From assembly GCA_903894295.1 (NCBI GenBank), contig CAITPI010000015.1, positions 1 to 37,941 on the forward strand: a stretch of 37,941 nt of DNA. Direction: 5' to 3'. How positions within the stretch are numbered: position 1 is the stretch's first letter; each line of letters begins with the position of its first letter. The translations under genes were made by a program, and so were the position numbers. Of the stretch, positions 1-7,881 are shown piece by piece. Under the pieces are notes generated by a model that worked only from the letters and a program-made list of their open reading frames with translations, had not been told where the DNA came from and searched no databases. The stretch is from an uncultured Acidimicrobiaceae bacterium. Lineage in GTDB: Bacteria > Actinomycetota > Acidimicrobiia > Acidimicrobiales > RAAP-2.

Positions 1-249
1 GCGGTCGTCATGGATCCAGCGTAATGCGTGGGCAACGCCGGTGTGCCGGCAGCGGTGTTGGGGACGGTGGTGACGGCAGGTCGAATGGTGACGGGACACG
101 GTCCCCGCAACCTCTCGGATTGTCAGCGCCTACCGGGGATTCGAGGAGCGGGCGAGACCCCGGTCCTGGCCCGTCCCCGAACGGCACTTCGGGGGTGCTG
201 CGCACTCCACACGGGTCTTTCGGCCCTGCCACATGACTGCATCTGGTGG

Positions 250-255
250 GATGAT
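250..255 (+). promoter_or_regulatory. -10-like box of a leaderless promoter
   Basis: GATGAT lies six bases before the lipoprotein ATG, matching the xAxxxT core and the spacing seen at other genes of this window. The first base is not T and no clear -35 was found, so this is a weaker example. Confidence 0.35.
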
Positions 256-261
256 CACGCC

Positions 262-972
262 ATGACCAGACGACGCGTGGTGGTTGGGGCGACGATCGTC
301 GCCCTCGCCCTGTCTGCGGTCGGGTGCAGCAGCAACACGTCCACTTCGTCGTCCACCACGGCATCGTCGACGTCAACGTCGACTTCAACGACCGCACCGT
401 CGACGACAAGCACCACATCGCCCGTCTCGGACACGTGGATGGCGGTGTGGCCGACACCGGCCAGCAGTGTTCGTTACCTGACGCCGGGGGCCGCTGCTCT
501 TGGGTTCGCCACCGACTACCTCCACATGGTCAATCCGGTGATCGGGCCGTTCCAGGAAACTGGTTCCCTTTCGGGCCAGGTGCCCGTCGCGCCGAACGCC
601 AACGGACCCGAGACGAAGGTTCTCGTGAGGAGACTGGGATCCGACAACTCGTGGTGGGTCCTCGGGGCAAAAACGGACACGATCCAACTGACGGAACCGG
701 TGGGGAACGCCACGGTCACTTCACCGGTCACCCTGGTCGGGGCCGCCATGGCATTCGAGGGTACCGTCCGGACCGAGGTGCGTGAGGACGACAACGCCAA
801 CCCCATCGGTACGGGTACCGTCACCGGCCGGGGTGATGCCATGGGTCCGTTCAGGGGATCGCTGGCGTTCACCAAGGCCACCTCGAAGTACGGAGCAATC
901 GTGCTCTACACGGTCTCGGCCAAGGATGGATCGGTGGTGGTGGCATCGGTCACCCGGGTCCGCTTCGGTTGA
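262..972 (+). CDS. Secreted lipoprotein with a Gmad2-type immunoglobulin-like domain
   Basis: The 236-residue product starts with a lipoprotein signal: MTRRR, a hydrophobic stretch, then a lipobox ending in VGC at about residue 22, so the mature protein should be lipidated at Cys and anchored outside the membrane. A Ser/Thr-only low-complexity linker of about 35 residues follows, as is common in cell-surface lipoproteins. The C-terminal part (from about residue 140, TVTSPVTLVGAAMAFEGTV onward) resembles the Gmad2 immunoglobulin-like domain found in spore-germination-related and other exported proteins. The ATG at 262 is chosen over upstream in-frame codons because it begins the signal peptide directly and has a GATGAT box six bases upstream. 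Ligand and role are unknown. Confidence 0.75.
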   Translation: MTRRRVVVGATIVALALSAVGCSSNTSTSSSTTASSTSTSTSTTAPSTTSTTSPVSDTWMAVWPTPASSVRYLTPGAAALGFATDYLHMVNPVIGPFQETGSLSGQVPVAPNANGPETKVLVRRLGSDNSWWVLGAKTDTIQLTEPVGNATVTSPVTLVGAAMAFEGTVRTEVREDDNANPIGTGTVTGRGDAMGPFRGSLAFTKATSKYGAIVLYTVSAKDGSVVVASVTRVRFG

Positions 973-1310
973 CCGGTTCCGGCCTCCACGGCTTTTGCCA
1001 CTCATTGGTCCGTTTGGACTCGTGATGTGACAGTTGCCGATGGGACAGGTCCAACCTTGGAGCGCCGCCATCCACCCAAGGCCCCCGGACTGCGTCGGAA
1101 TCCGGTCCTCTGGGGTGCTGACAGCACCCGGGCGCTCCCAACGGGCTCGGCCCCAGGCGTGTGAGCATCGGGACCGTCAGGAGAAGGATCCTTGGACGTC
1201 GCGCCCTGATCTCGTACCAGGATGTCGGGATGCCACCGGGATTCACCGTTGTTCAGGAACAGGAGGGATCTGAATGCCGGCCCACTTCCGGCATTTCGGC
1301 TTCCTGACCT
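973..1310. other. Intergenic stretch without a convincing gene
   Basis: This 338-base gap separates the lipoprotein from the convergent vapC remnant. Reading frames here have no start signal and no protein-like composition. The only structure seen is the nested inverted repeat at 1253-1307, next to the end of the vapC remnant. Confidence 0.6.
1253..1307. terminator. Nested inverted repeat, possible terminator
   Basis: Outer arms TCAGGAA (1253-1259) and TTCCTGA (1301-1307) enclose a perfect 8-bp stem AATGCCGG / CCGGCATT (1273-1280, 1288-1295) with a 7-base loop. It lies just past the stop of the minus-strand vapC remnant and could end that transcript or the convergent lipoprotein transcript. 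No T-tract is present on either strand. Confidence 0.4.
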
Positions 1311-1804
1311 TCACCGCAGGGTATCCCTGAACGCTGGGTCGGTGGCTACTTGGGGCTCAGACGAGGAGGACCCGCTCGAGGGTCCAGAGGGCTGGTCCGG
1401 ATGCGGAACCGATCGTAAGTCCAGGCCATCGATGTGTTCGAAATTGGCCGGGTTGCACATGAACAGCGGAAGGTCGTTGGCGAGCGCCACGGCAGCGATC
1501 ATCGCGTCGTAGGACCGGACGCCGGTCTTGCGTCCTGCACGGTGGAGCGACACGGCGACGCGGCCGAACGTCCGGGCCGCTGCGACATCGAGGGGAAGTG
1601 GGTCGAAGTCGGCTTCCGCCTGTTGGAGCCGCACCTGGCGCGTCGCTCGCTCGGCTGGCTCGGTCGCCACGAGGGGACCGCCGGAGAGCTCGGCGAGCGT
1701 CACAGTCGTGATGAGCGGTTCGGGTGAAGGTGCCGGGGATCTCCGATCCGCTCAAGCAGCACCACCGTGCTGGTGTCGAGGATGCCTCGGTCTGAGGTGC
1801 GCAC
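1311..1804 (-). pseudogene. Frameshifted VapC-type PIN-domain toxin
   Basis: The gene reads in two frames. A GTG at 1804 (minus strand) opens a frame giving ILDTSTVVLLERIGDP, the usual PIN-domain N-terminus with its first acidic residue. That frame runs into a stop shortly after. From about 1722-1737, around a run of four C, the reading must shift by one base to continue as EPLITTVTLAELSGG and then the rest of the PIN domain (YDAMIAAVAL, CNPANFEHIDG). A single-base deletion explains the break. The fourth acidic position, usually Asp in the TxNPxDF motif of VapC, is Asn here, which fits loss of selection. No VapB-like antitoxin lies upstream. The C-terminus carries a Ser-rich tail. A sequencing error could explain the shift but not the Asn. 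Confidence 0.75.
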
Positions 1805-1870
1805 AGCGAGGAGCCGGTCGCAGCGTCGATGTCTCGACGGAGGGACTCCGGGTCCGTCGCCCGCTGAAGT

Positions 1871-2287
1871 TCACTTATCGGCGGTGTTCGGCGGGGCGCC
1901 CAGCAGAGGTCTGAGCCACGCTGCGGTCCGTTCCTCGTCCCATTCGCTGCTGGAGACGGCGAGGACCGCTTGCTCGGCCTCGTCGACACCTGGGTAGGTG
2001 CGCCATGTCCAGCCATTCATTTCTACGAACAGTCGAAGGGTCACCCACGCCGCCCGTTTGTTGCCGTCGAGCAGCGGGTGGTTCTTGGCCAACCGGACGA
2101 GGAGCACAGCGGCCTTGTCGATGAAGTCCGGAGAGAAGTCCTGATCGATCCAGCAACCGGCCGGTGCATGGAGAGCGGAGTCGGCGAGGTCGGCCTTCAT
2201 GGTGGCCAATACGACACCAGGCTCGATCTCGGTGACTGCGCTTGCAACTGCGATGTAGTCGGCGAGGTCGGGATACTCGACCGTCAC
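1871..2287 (-). CDS. doc: Doc-type toxin (Fic/AMPylase fold, death-on-curing family)
   Basis: This 138-residue protein carries the Fic-family core HPLLDGNKR at residues 70-78, the Doc version of HxFx(D/E)GNxR, and has the usual length of Doc toxins. Doc of phage P1 phosphorylates EF-Tu and stops translation; that activity is known for the family and inferred here. The start is GTG at 2287, which overlaps the antitoxin stop by four bases (GTGA), so toxin translation is probably coupled to antitoxin translation. Downstream on the same strand lies the broken vapC. The Fic motif looks complete, so the toxin is probably functional. Confidence 0.88.
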   Translation of the reverse strand: MTVEYPDLADYIAVASAVTEIEPGVVLATMKADLADSALHAPAGCWIDQDFSPDFIDKAAVLLVRLAKNHPLLDGNKRAAWVTLRLFVEMNGWTWRTYPGVDEAEQAVLAVSSSEWDEERTAAWLRPLLGAPPNTADK

Positions 2288-2493
2288 CTGGCCAAGCGCT
2301 CGAGCAGCTCCCGGTCCTCCTCGATAATCCTGGTCAGCCTGGCCTTGAACTCCGGGCTCTTCCGCCGCCGTTCGACCTCCTGAAGCAAGGATCGTTTGAC
2401 GGTCTCATTGAGGCTCGTGCCGTCAACTCGGGCCAGGGCCTCTGCGTCTGCCGCCAATTCATCGGGCAGGCGCACCGTGATGTTCTTCGTCAT
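2284..2493 (-). CDS. Ribbon-helix-helix antitoxin of the Doc pair
   Basis: The 69-residue product begins MTKNITVRLPDELAADAEAL, typical of a ribbon-helix-helix DNA-binding domain, where the ITVRLP strand inserts into the DNA groove. The charged helical C-terminus (about residues 40-69) is suited to wrapping and neutralising the toxin. The ATG at 2493 is chosen because the RHH strand follows directly and because TATCAT sits exactly six bases upstream. A near-palindrome over the start codon is a likely operator for autorepression. Doc toxins are classically paired with Phd-fold antitoxins, so an RHH partner is notable. Confidence 0.85.
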   Translation of the reverse strand: MTKNITVRLPDELAADAEALARVDGTSLNETVKRSLLQEVERRRKSPEFKARLTRIIEEDRELLERLAR

Positions 2494-2508
2494 GGTGTCA
2501 TGATACCA
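2493..2508 (-). promoter_or_regulatory. Antitoxin promoter and likely autorepression operator
   Basis: The 16-base near-palindrome TGGTGTCATGATACCA (plus strand) has a perfect TCATGA centre and TGGT/ACCA ends, with one mismatched pair. It contains the minus-strand -10 box TATCAT (2500-2505), six bases before the antitoxin ATG. A repressor bound here would cover the transcription start. Confidence 0.55.
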
Positions 2509-3214
2509 CACGACTGTCCACGATTTCCGCGTCGAAGTGGATGAATACCGTGGCCCACCGGTGCCGTGGGGCTGGTCTCTCCTGGGCTGTCTGGCGCACC
2601 GCCGACCAGCGGTTTGCCGTCCAGATTCCCGACAACGCTCAAGGTGACTGGTCGACAACGGGCACGGCAGTCGACCCGGCGTTCCGCATCGGTTGTGTCA
2701 GGGCGTGGACGTCCAACCCCGCTCCTACGACCACCTCAGCCATGTCGTACCGGAGCGAGAACACCCGTGCGATCGACGTTGATCACGCCGGTCGAATCGG
2801 ATCGATGCCCGACACGTCCTGGGTTCTTCGGCTTGACGGCCCTCTGTCTGTCGCGCTTTCGTCGACCGGCCCTTGTCATGGTGAACCTACGTCCCCTCTG
2901 TCACGTATCTCGAACGGGAGTTGGTCGGCTGGGACGGCCGCTGCGCTGGCGGCGGTCGAACGTCGGAACCCCAGGAGTCGACTCGATCTGGTCCCCTGGC
3001 GTTACGGAATCACGTGGTCGATGGTGGTGCACTGCGGAGAACTCCCAGGTGGCGACCCCGACCCGGGGCCGATCCGGTCCTCACGACGTCGTCGGATCCT
3101 CGAAACGTCCCCGGGGTTTGAGGACCTGGGTGGACGACAGTGGACGCTGGAGGCCACCAGCAGACAGGCAAAATGCCTTGGTGGATGCCCATCGATGGAA
3201 GTCCCGTGGCAGGT
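2509..3214. other. About 700 bases with no supportable gene
   Basis: Between the antitoxin promoter and rnpB several long open frames exist on both strands, but all are rich in Arg, Thr, Ser and Pro without domain-like patterning, have no start signal and overlap each other. They look like chance frames or decayed genes. A short hairpin AGGCA-AAA-TGCCT at 3166-3178 lies just beyond the 3' end of rnpB and could help end that RNA, but it has no T-tract. Confidence 0.55.
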
Positions 3215-3221
3215 GGTGACG

Positions 3222-3600
<379 letters not shown>

Positions 3601-3625
3601 CGTCACCTCCATCGTCCCACACCGG

Positions 3626-3631
3626 AGTATC
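3626..3631 (-). promoter_or_regulatory. Possible -10 box for rnpB
   Basis: On the minus strand GATACT lies about 26 bases before the 5' base of the P1 helix, a sensible place for the rnpB promoter. No good -35 was found, so support is weak. Confidence 0.3.
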
Positions 3632-3842
3632 CGGGACGAACCGACACCTTTTGGAACAAGTGACATCCGGGGCCGAACGGACAGCGAAGTCGACCGGTCG
3701 GAGTTGGTCGTGAGTGACCATGCAAGACGTCGGGATTCCGGAAGATGGCGGGTCAATACCAATGGTCGTGGTCCGGGGTGTTGTCTCTCCGGCGGGCCAA
3801 CCGGTGATCCGGCCAATGACCCAGCGTGGTGGCAATGGCCTC

Positions 3843-3848
3843 TAACCT
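3843..3848 (+). promoter_or_regulatory. -10-like box before the xseA GTG
   Basis: TAACCT is followed by seven bases and then GTG at 3856, close to the leaderless spacing used elsewhere in the window. It would lie inside the coding region if either upstream start is used instead. Confidence 0.35.
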
Positions 3849-3855
3849 GAATGTC

Positions 3856-5163
3856 GTGTCACTGGAAGAGCGGGCGAGAGCGTTGGCGGAGCGGAACGGT
3901 GGACCGGCGGGCGTCGATGCCCTCACCGTCACCCAGTTCTACGGTCAGGTGGAGCGCGCCGTCCTCTCGGCCTTTTCCCGGTCACTCTGGATCACCGGTG
4001 AGATCCGCTCCCTGAAGGTTCTGCCCAAGGGTCACTGTTTCATCGACCTCGTGGACCCGGCCAACGCCAATGAACCAGGCGCCCCGGTGCTGAGTGTGAA
4101 GTGCTGGTCGACCAAGTGGCGGAGCGTGAAGAACTCGCTCGACCAGCTGGGCGTCAACCTTGAAGTCGGGATGGTGGTCCGTGTCCGCGGTGACGTCGGC
4201 TTCTACAAGGCCCGTGGCACCGTCGACTTCACGTTGTCCGAACTCGACACCGAAGCCCTGCTGGGCAAGGTGGCGGCTGAACGGGCCCGGTTGATCCAGG
4301 CCCTCGTGGACGAGGATCTCTTCGACCGTCAGAAGCGTCTCTCCTCGCCCTTGCTGCCCCTTCGCATCGGACTGGTGGCGAGTCCCGGCACCGAAGGGTG
4401 CAACGACTTCCTCGGTCAACTCGAGGCCAGCGGGATGGCCTTTGCCGTGACGCTTGTCCCGAGTGCGGTCCAGGGCGCCGATGCACCGGCCTCGATTGCC
4501 CGGGCCATCGCGTTCCTGCAGACCCGGCCCCTCGACGTCGTGGTCCTGGTGCGTGGCGGTGGGTCCAAGGCCGACCTCGCCACGTTCGACACCGAGCCGG
4601 TGGTGCGGGCCGTGGCCACGTCCAACATTCCGGTGGTCACCGGCATCGGCCACACCGGCGACCTGTCCCTGGCCGACGAGGTGGCCCACCGCTACTTCAT
4701 CACTCCGACCGAGTGTGGTCAGAGTCTCGGCCGTCAGGTTCGGGAGTTCTGGGAGCGCAACATCGACCGGGGTGCCCGGATTGCCCGACTGGCGGCCCAC
4801 CGTGTCGAGCGTGAAGAACAGGTGGTCGGCCACCACCGGCAGCAGTTGGGAACCTTCGCCCGCCTGTCGTTGGTTCGCCACGGCGACCGGTTGCTTCAGC
4901 GCCGGGGGCGCCTCGTGGAACTGGCCCGTCGAAAGATGGAGACCGAGGCGGAAGGCCTGGCCCAGCGTCGACGGCTGCTGAACGCCTATGACTACCAGCG
5001 GCTGCTGGAACGGGGTTACTCGCTGACCCGCGACGCCAACGGAGTGATCGTCCGTTCGGTGGCCGATCTGGCGCCGGGATCCACGTTGGTGACCCAACTG
5101 GCCGACGGGGCGGTGACCTCGAACGTCGTGGAGGTTGCCTCCGCCGGGGTGGGTGAACCGTGA
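3856..5163 (+). CDS. xseA: Exodeoxyribonuclease VII large subunit
   Basis: The product of about 435 residues has the XseA layout: an N-terminal OB-fold (LTVTQFYGQVERAV...LWITGEI...GHCFIDL), then the catalytic domain with RIGLVASPGTEGCNDF, VVLVRGGGSKADLATFD and IPVVTGIGHTGDLSLADEVA, a coiled-coil-prone region from about residue 300, and the C-terminal block RLLERGYSLTRDANG. With XseB it degrades single-stranded DNA from both ends. The GTG at 3856 is preferred because TAACCT (3843-3848) sits seven bases before it. In-frame alternatives are ATG 3835 and GTG 3826, neither with a ribosome site. The small subunit follows after a 138-base gap. Confidence 0.93.
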   Translation: MSLEERARALAERNGGPAGVDALTVTQFYGQVERAVLSAFSRSLWITGEIRSLKVLPKGHCFIDLVDPANANEPGAPVLSVKCWSTKWRSVKNSLDQLGVNLEVGMVVRVRGDVGFYKARGTVDFTLSELDTEALLGKVAAERARLIQALVDEDLFDRQKRLSSPLLPLRIGLVASPGTEGCNDFLGQLEASGMAFAVTLVPSAVQGADAPASIARAIAFLQTRPLDVVVLVRGGGSKADLATFDTEPVVRAVATSNIPVVTGIGHTGDLSLADEVAHRYFITPTECGQSLGRQVREFWERNIDRGARIARLAAHRVEREEQVVGHHRQQLGTFARLSLVRHGDRLLQRRGRLVELARRKMETEAEGLAQRRRLLNAYDYQRLLERGYSLTRDANGVIVRSVADLAPGSTLVTQLADGAVTSNVVEVASAGVGEP

Positions 5164-5301
5164 GATTGACGTGTTTTCTCCAGAAACCCGCGTCACCGGG
5201 GAGACTCCGCCGGGAACATCTCTCCGGGGTTTGCGGGCGACCGGTGGACCGGAAGTCGGGGACCCGCCACCTGATTGAAACCACGAGCAAAGGAGGCCGG
5301 A

Positions 5302-5625
5302 ATGGCCAGCAGGAAGAGTGACGAACCGGGCGAGGTGGCCGGCCTCTCGTTCGCCGAGGCCAGCGCCGAACTTGACGCCATCATCGTGGAGTTCGAAACC
5401 GGGAGCGTTGACGTGGACCGGTTGGTCTCCCAGCTGGAACGGGCGACGGCCATCGTGGACGAGCTCGACGGCCGGTTGCGGGCCACGGCCCTGCGGGTTG
5501 ACGAGATCACCCCCCGCCTCGAAGCCATCGGATCGACCGAAGCATCACCCCGGTCCGAGGACGAAGCAGGCGACGGGGACAGCGACGGGGTGACCGGAGA
5601 CGACGGGCCACAGGGGCTCTTTTGA
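5302..5625 (+). CDS. xseB: Exodeoxyribonuclease VII small subunit
   Basis: This 107-residue protein has the helical XseB pattern LSFAEASAELDAIIVEFETG followed by VDVDRLVSQLERATAIV, the regulatory subunit that binds the coiled-coil arms of XseA. It is longer than the usual 70-90 residues owing to an acidic C-terminal tail rich in Asp, Glu and Gly. ATG 5302 is well supported by AGGAGG at 5291-5296, five bases upstream. The stop overlaps the TTG start of the acetyltransferase by four bases (TTGA). Confidence 0.9.
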   Translation: MASRKSDEPGEVAGLSFAEASAELDAIIVEFETGSVDVDRLVSQLERATAIVDELDGRLRATALRVDEITPRLEAIGSTEASPRSEDEAGDGDSDGVTGDDGPQGLF

Positions 5626-6275
5626 GCCTTATCGACGGGTCGGGTGAGACGTCCGACCTGATTCTCACCGATCGGTTGGTCCTGGTTCCGGTCGATCTGG
5701 GCGTGATGGCAGCCCTGTTGGCCGGGGACGTGCCACGGGCCGAAGGATTGCTTGGGGTCAGCCTGCCCGACGAGATCCTCGCCACCCTCACCCCCCGCCG
5801 CCTGGAGCGCTGGAGCGAACTTCTGGCCGGACGACCCGTGCCCGAACACTGGTGTGCCCGGTTGGTGGTGCTTCGCAACGGGCCCCGGGTGGTGGGCCAC
5901 GCCGGGTTCCACGGTCATCCGGCCGACGTCTCCCGGGCCGAGATCGGCTACACGGTGCTCGAGGCGGACCGGCGTCAGGGGTATGCCACCGAAGCCGTGT
6001 TGGGCCTTGTCGACTGGGTGCGTGACCGGGGAGTCGGCGAGGTCTATCTGTCCATGACGCCGGACAACGCGGCCTCGATCGGAGTGGCCACCAAGGCCGG
6101 CTTCACCCACGTGGGTGACCAGATGGACCCCGACGACGGCCGGGAACTCGTCTATCAGCTGATGTTGCGGGACTTGCCTTCCCAGAAGGGGGCCCGCAAC
6201 TCCCGTTTCAGGATCTTGCCCGAGGCGTTCCGGGGCAGGACGTCGACGAAGTCCACCGAGGTTGGACACTTGTAG
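5622..6275 (+). CDS. GNAT-family N-acetyltransferase (RimJ/RimL type)
   Basis: The first 190 or so residues look like a GNAT domain: LILTDRLVLVPVDL at the start, a strand plus loop AEIGYTVLEADRRQGYATEAVLGLVDWV that binds acetyl-CoA (RRQGYA is the RxxGxA/G motif), then AASIGVATKAGFTHVG. The family acetylates protein N-termini, antibiotics or small amines; the substrate here is unknown. It starts with TTG at 5622, overlapping xseB. Its last 40 residues (after YQLMLRDLP) are the antisense reading of the 3' end of the opposing acyl-CoA ligase and are not GNAT-like, so the domain has probably lost its original stop. Confidence 0.82.
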   Translation: MSLIDGSGETSDLILTDRLVLVPVDLGVMAALLAGDVPRAEGLLGVSLPDEILATLTPRRLERWSELLAGRPVPEHWCARLVVLRNGPRVVGHAGFHGHPADVSRAEIGYTVLEADRRQGYATEAVLGLVDWVRDRGVGEVYLSMTPDNAASIGVATKAGFTHVGDQMDPDDGRELVYQLMLRDLPSQKGARNSRFRILPEAFRGRTSTKSTEVGHL

Positions 6276-7741
6276 CGGGCGAGCCGCTCCCGGGTTGACT
6301 CCATGATGTCCCGGGCGAGGTCGGCCTCGTCCTGGCTGGCACCGGCCGGGGAGCGGACCACGATCGCCTTCACGGTCTCGCCCCACTTGTCGTCGGGCAC
6401 GCCGATCACGGCGGCATCGGCCACGCCCGGATGGGCCAGCAGGGCGTTCTCGACTTCGGCGGGATAGATGTTCTCGCCACCCGAGACCACCATGTCCTTG
6501 ATGCGGTCGTGCAGGAAGAGGTAGCCGTCGTCGCTCATCCACCCGGCGTCGCCGGTGCGGAACCACCCGTCGACGATCACCGCGGCCGTCTCGTCCGGCT
6601 TGTTCCAGTAGCCCAGCATGTTCTGGTTGGACAGGGTCCAGACCTCGCCGACCACGCCGGGCGCCACCACCTCGCCGGTGTCGGTGTCGCGGATCTGGAG
6701 TTCGACGTGATCAAAGGGTCGCCCGGCCGAGCGAAGGAGGTTGGCGCGCCCTCCGTTCGGATCGTGGTCCTCGGGCATGAGCGACGTGATGGCCCCGGTG
6801 GTCTCGGTGAGTCCGTAGACCTGGGCGAAGTTGCAGCCGAGGGCGGCCATGGACTTCACCAGGACGTCCTCGCTGATCGGCGAGGCGCCGTAGAAGATGG
6901 TGCGGAGCGAGGAGACGTCCGTGGTGGCCAACTCCTCGGTGGCCAGCAGGAACATCAGGACGGCCGGCACGATGAAGGTCTCGGTGATCCGGTAGGTGCT
7001 GATCAGCCGGAGGATCTCGGCCGGGTCGACGTCACGCAGGATGATGGAGTGGCCGCCCTGGGACATGCCCGAGATGGCCCATCCGGTGCCGCCGATGTGG
7101 AAGAGCGGCATGGCCACCATCGAAACGGTGTCGGCCGTGATGGTGAAGACCCGGACCGCCTCGGAGAGGATGGTCTCGATGTTCTTCCCGGAGATCATGA
7201 CGCCCTTGGGAAGTCCCGTCGTGCCCGACGTGTAGAGCTGGGTGACCACATCGTCGTCTCCGGCGTCGAACCCGGGGTCGTCCGCTTCTGCCCGGTCGGG
7301 CTGGAGCCACGCGTCGTAGCCGGTGATCGGGACCCAGGTGGAGACGCAGTCGACCGTCGAACGGATGATGGCCGCGGCGTCGTCGTAGTCGCTGCTCCAG
7401 ATCAGCACCTCGGCCCCGGCATCCTCGATGATGGCGGCCATCTCGGCGGGGGCCAGGCGCCAGTTGAGCGCCACGCTCACCGCTCCGAGCAGGGCGCAGC
7501 CGAAGAAGACCTCGAAGTACTCGATGCTGTTGCGGTCCAGAAAGGCGACCCGGGAGCCGGGTTCCACGCCGGCCTCGGCCAGTGAACGGGCGACCCGCCG
7601 GGCCCGGTCGTAGGTCTCGGCCCAGGTGCGGGTAATCCCGCCGTGGGTGAGCATGGGCGCATCCGGCGTGGCCGACGCCCAGTGCCGGATCAGTCCGGCG
7701 GCCGACGTGATGGCGGTGTCATCATGGGAACTGCTCGTCAC
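6155..7741 (-). CDS. AMP-forming acyl-CoA ligase (FadD type)
   Basis: This 528-residue adenylate-forming enzyme activates a carboxylic acid via acyl-AMP and joins it to CoA. It contains the P-loop YTSGTTGLPKGVM, the A5-like block QVYGLTETTGAITS, the hinge region GWFRTGDAGWMSDDGYLFLHDR with VSGGENIYPAEVE, and the C-terminal catalytic Lys motif NASGKILKREL. The substrate cannot be read from the sequence; the family includes long-chain, aromatic and steroid side-chain ligases. GTG 7741 is chosen because residues upstream are Arg/Pro-rich and unlike the family. The gene runs convergent to the acetyltransferase with a 121-base overlap, all of it encoding conserved ligase sequence. Confidence 0.9.
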   Translation of the reverse strand: MTSSSHDDTAITSAAGLIRHWASATPDAPMLTHGGITRTWAETYDRARRVARSLAEAGVEPGSRVAFLDRNSIEYFEVFFGCALLGAVSVALNWRLAPAEMAAIIEDAGAEVLIWSSDYDDAAAIIRSTVDCVSTWVPITGYDAWLQPDRAEADDPGFDAGDDDVVTQLYTSGTTGLPKGVMISGKNIETILSEAVRVFTITADTVSMVAMPLFHIGGTGWAISGMSQGGHSIILRDVDPAEILRLISTYRITETFIVPAVLMFLLATEELATTDVSSLRTIFYGASPISEDVLVKSMAALGCNFAQVYGLTETTGAITSLMPEDHDPNGGRANLLRSAGRPFDHVELQIRDTDTGEVVAPGVVGEVWTLSNQNMLGYWNKPDETAAVIVDGWFRTGDAGWMSDDGYLFLHDRIKDMVVSGGENIYPAEVENALLAHPGVADAAVIGVPDDKWGETVKAIVVRSPAGASQDEADLARDIMESTRERLARYKCPTSVDFVDVLPRNASGKILKRELRAPFWEGKSRNIS

Positions 7742-7869
7742 GGTGTTCTCGTTTCTGCCGGGCCCGACGGATTTCGAGCGGGCCAGTGGCCTCGCCCGGG
7801 CGCCTTGAGCGTAGAGGAAACGCACCGGTCTTGGCCGAGGTGTCGTCCCGCCTTCGGGGTCCTGGAATC

Positions 7870-7875
7870 TAAGGT
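7870..7875 (+). promoter_or_regulatory. -10 box of the MBL hydrolase gene
   Basis: TAAGGT is followed by exactly six bases and then ATG at 7882. This spacing puts transcription start at or beside the A of the start codon, a leaderless mRNA. Confidence 0.5.
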
Positions 7876-7881
7876 GGGGCC

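Noticed and set aside
1141-1250. Possible tRNA in the intergenic region after the lipoprotein
   Set aside because: No cloverleaf could be built and the T-loop GTTCGA-type motif is missing.
6431-7585. 384-codon plus-strand frame opposite the acyl-CoA ligase
   Set aside because: Antisense shadow of a well-conserved ligase; Val/Asp/Gly/His-rich as expected from reverse reading of high-GC codons.
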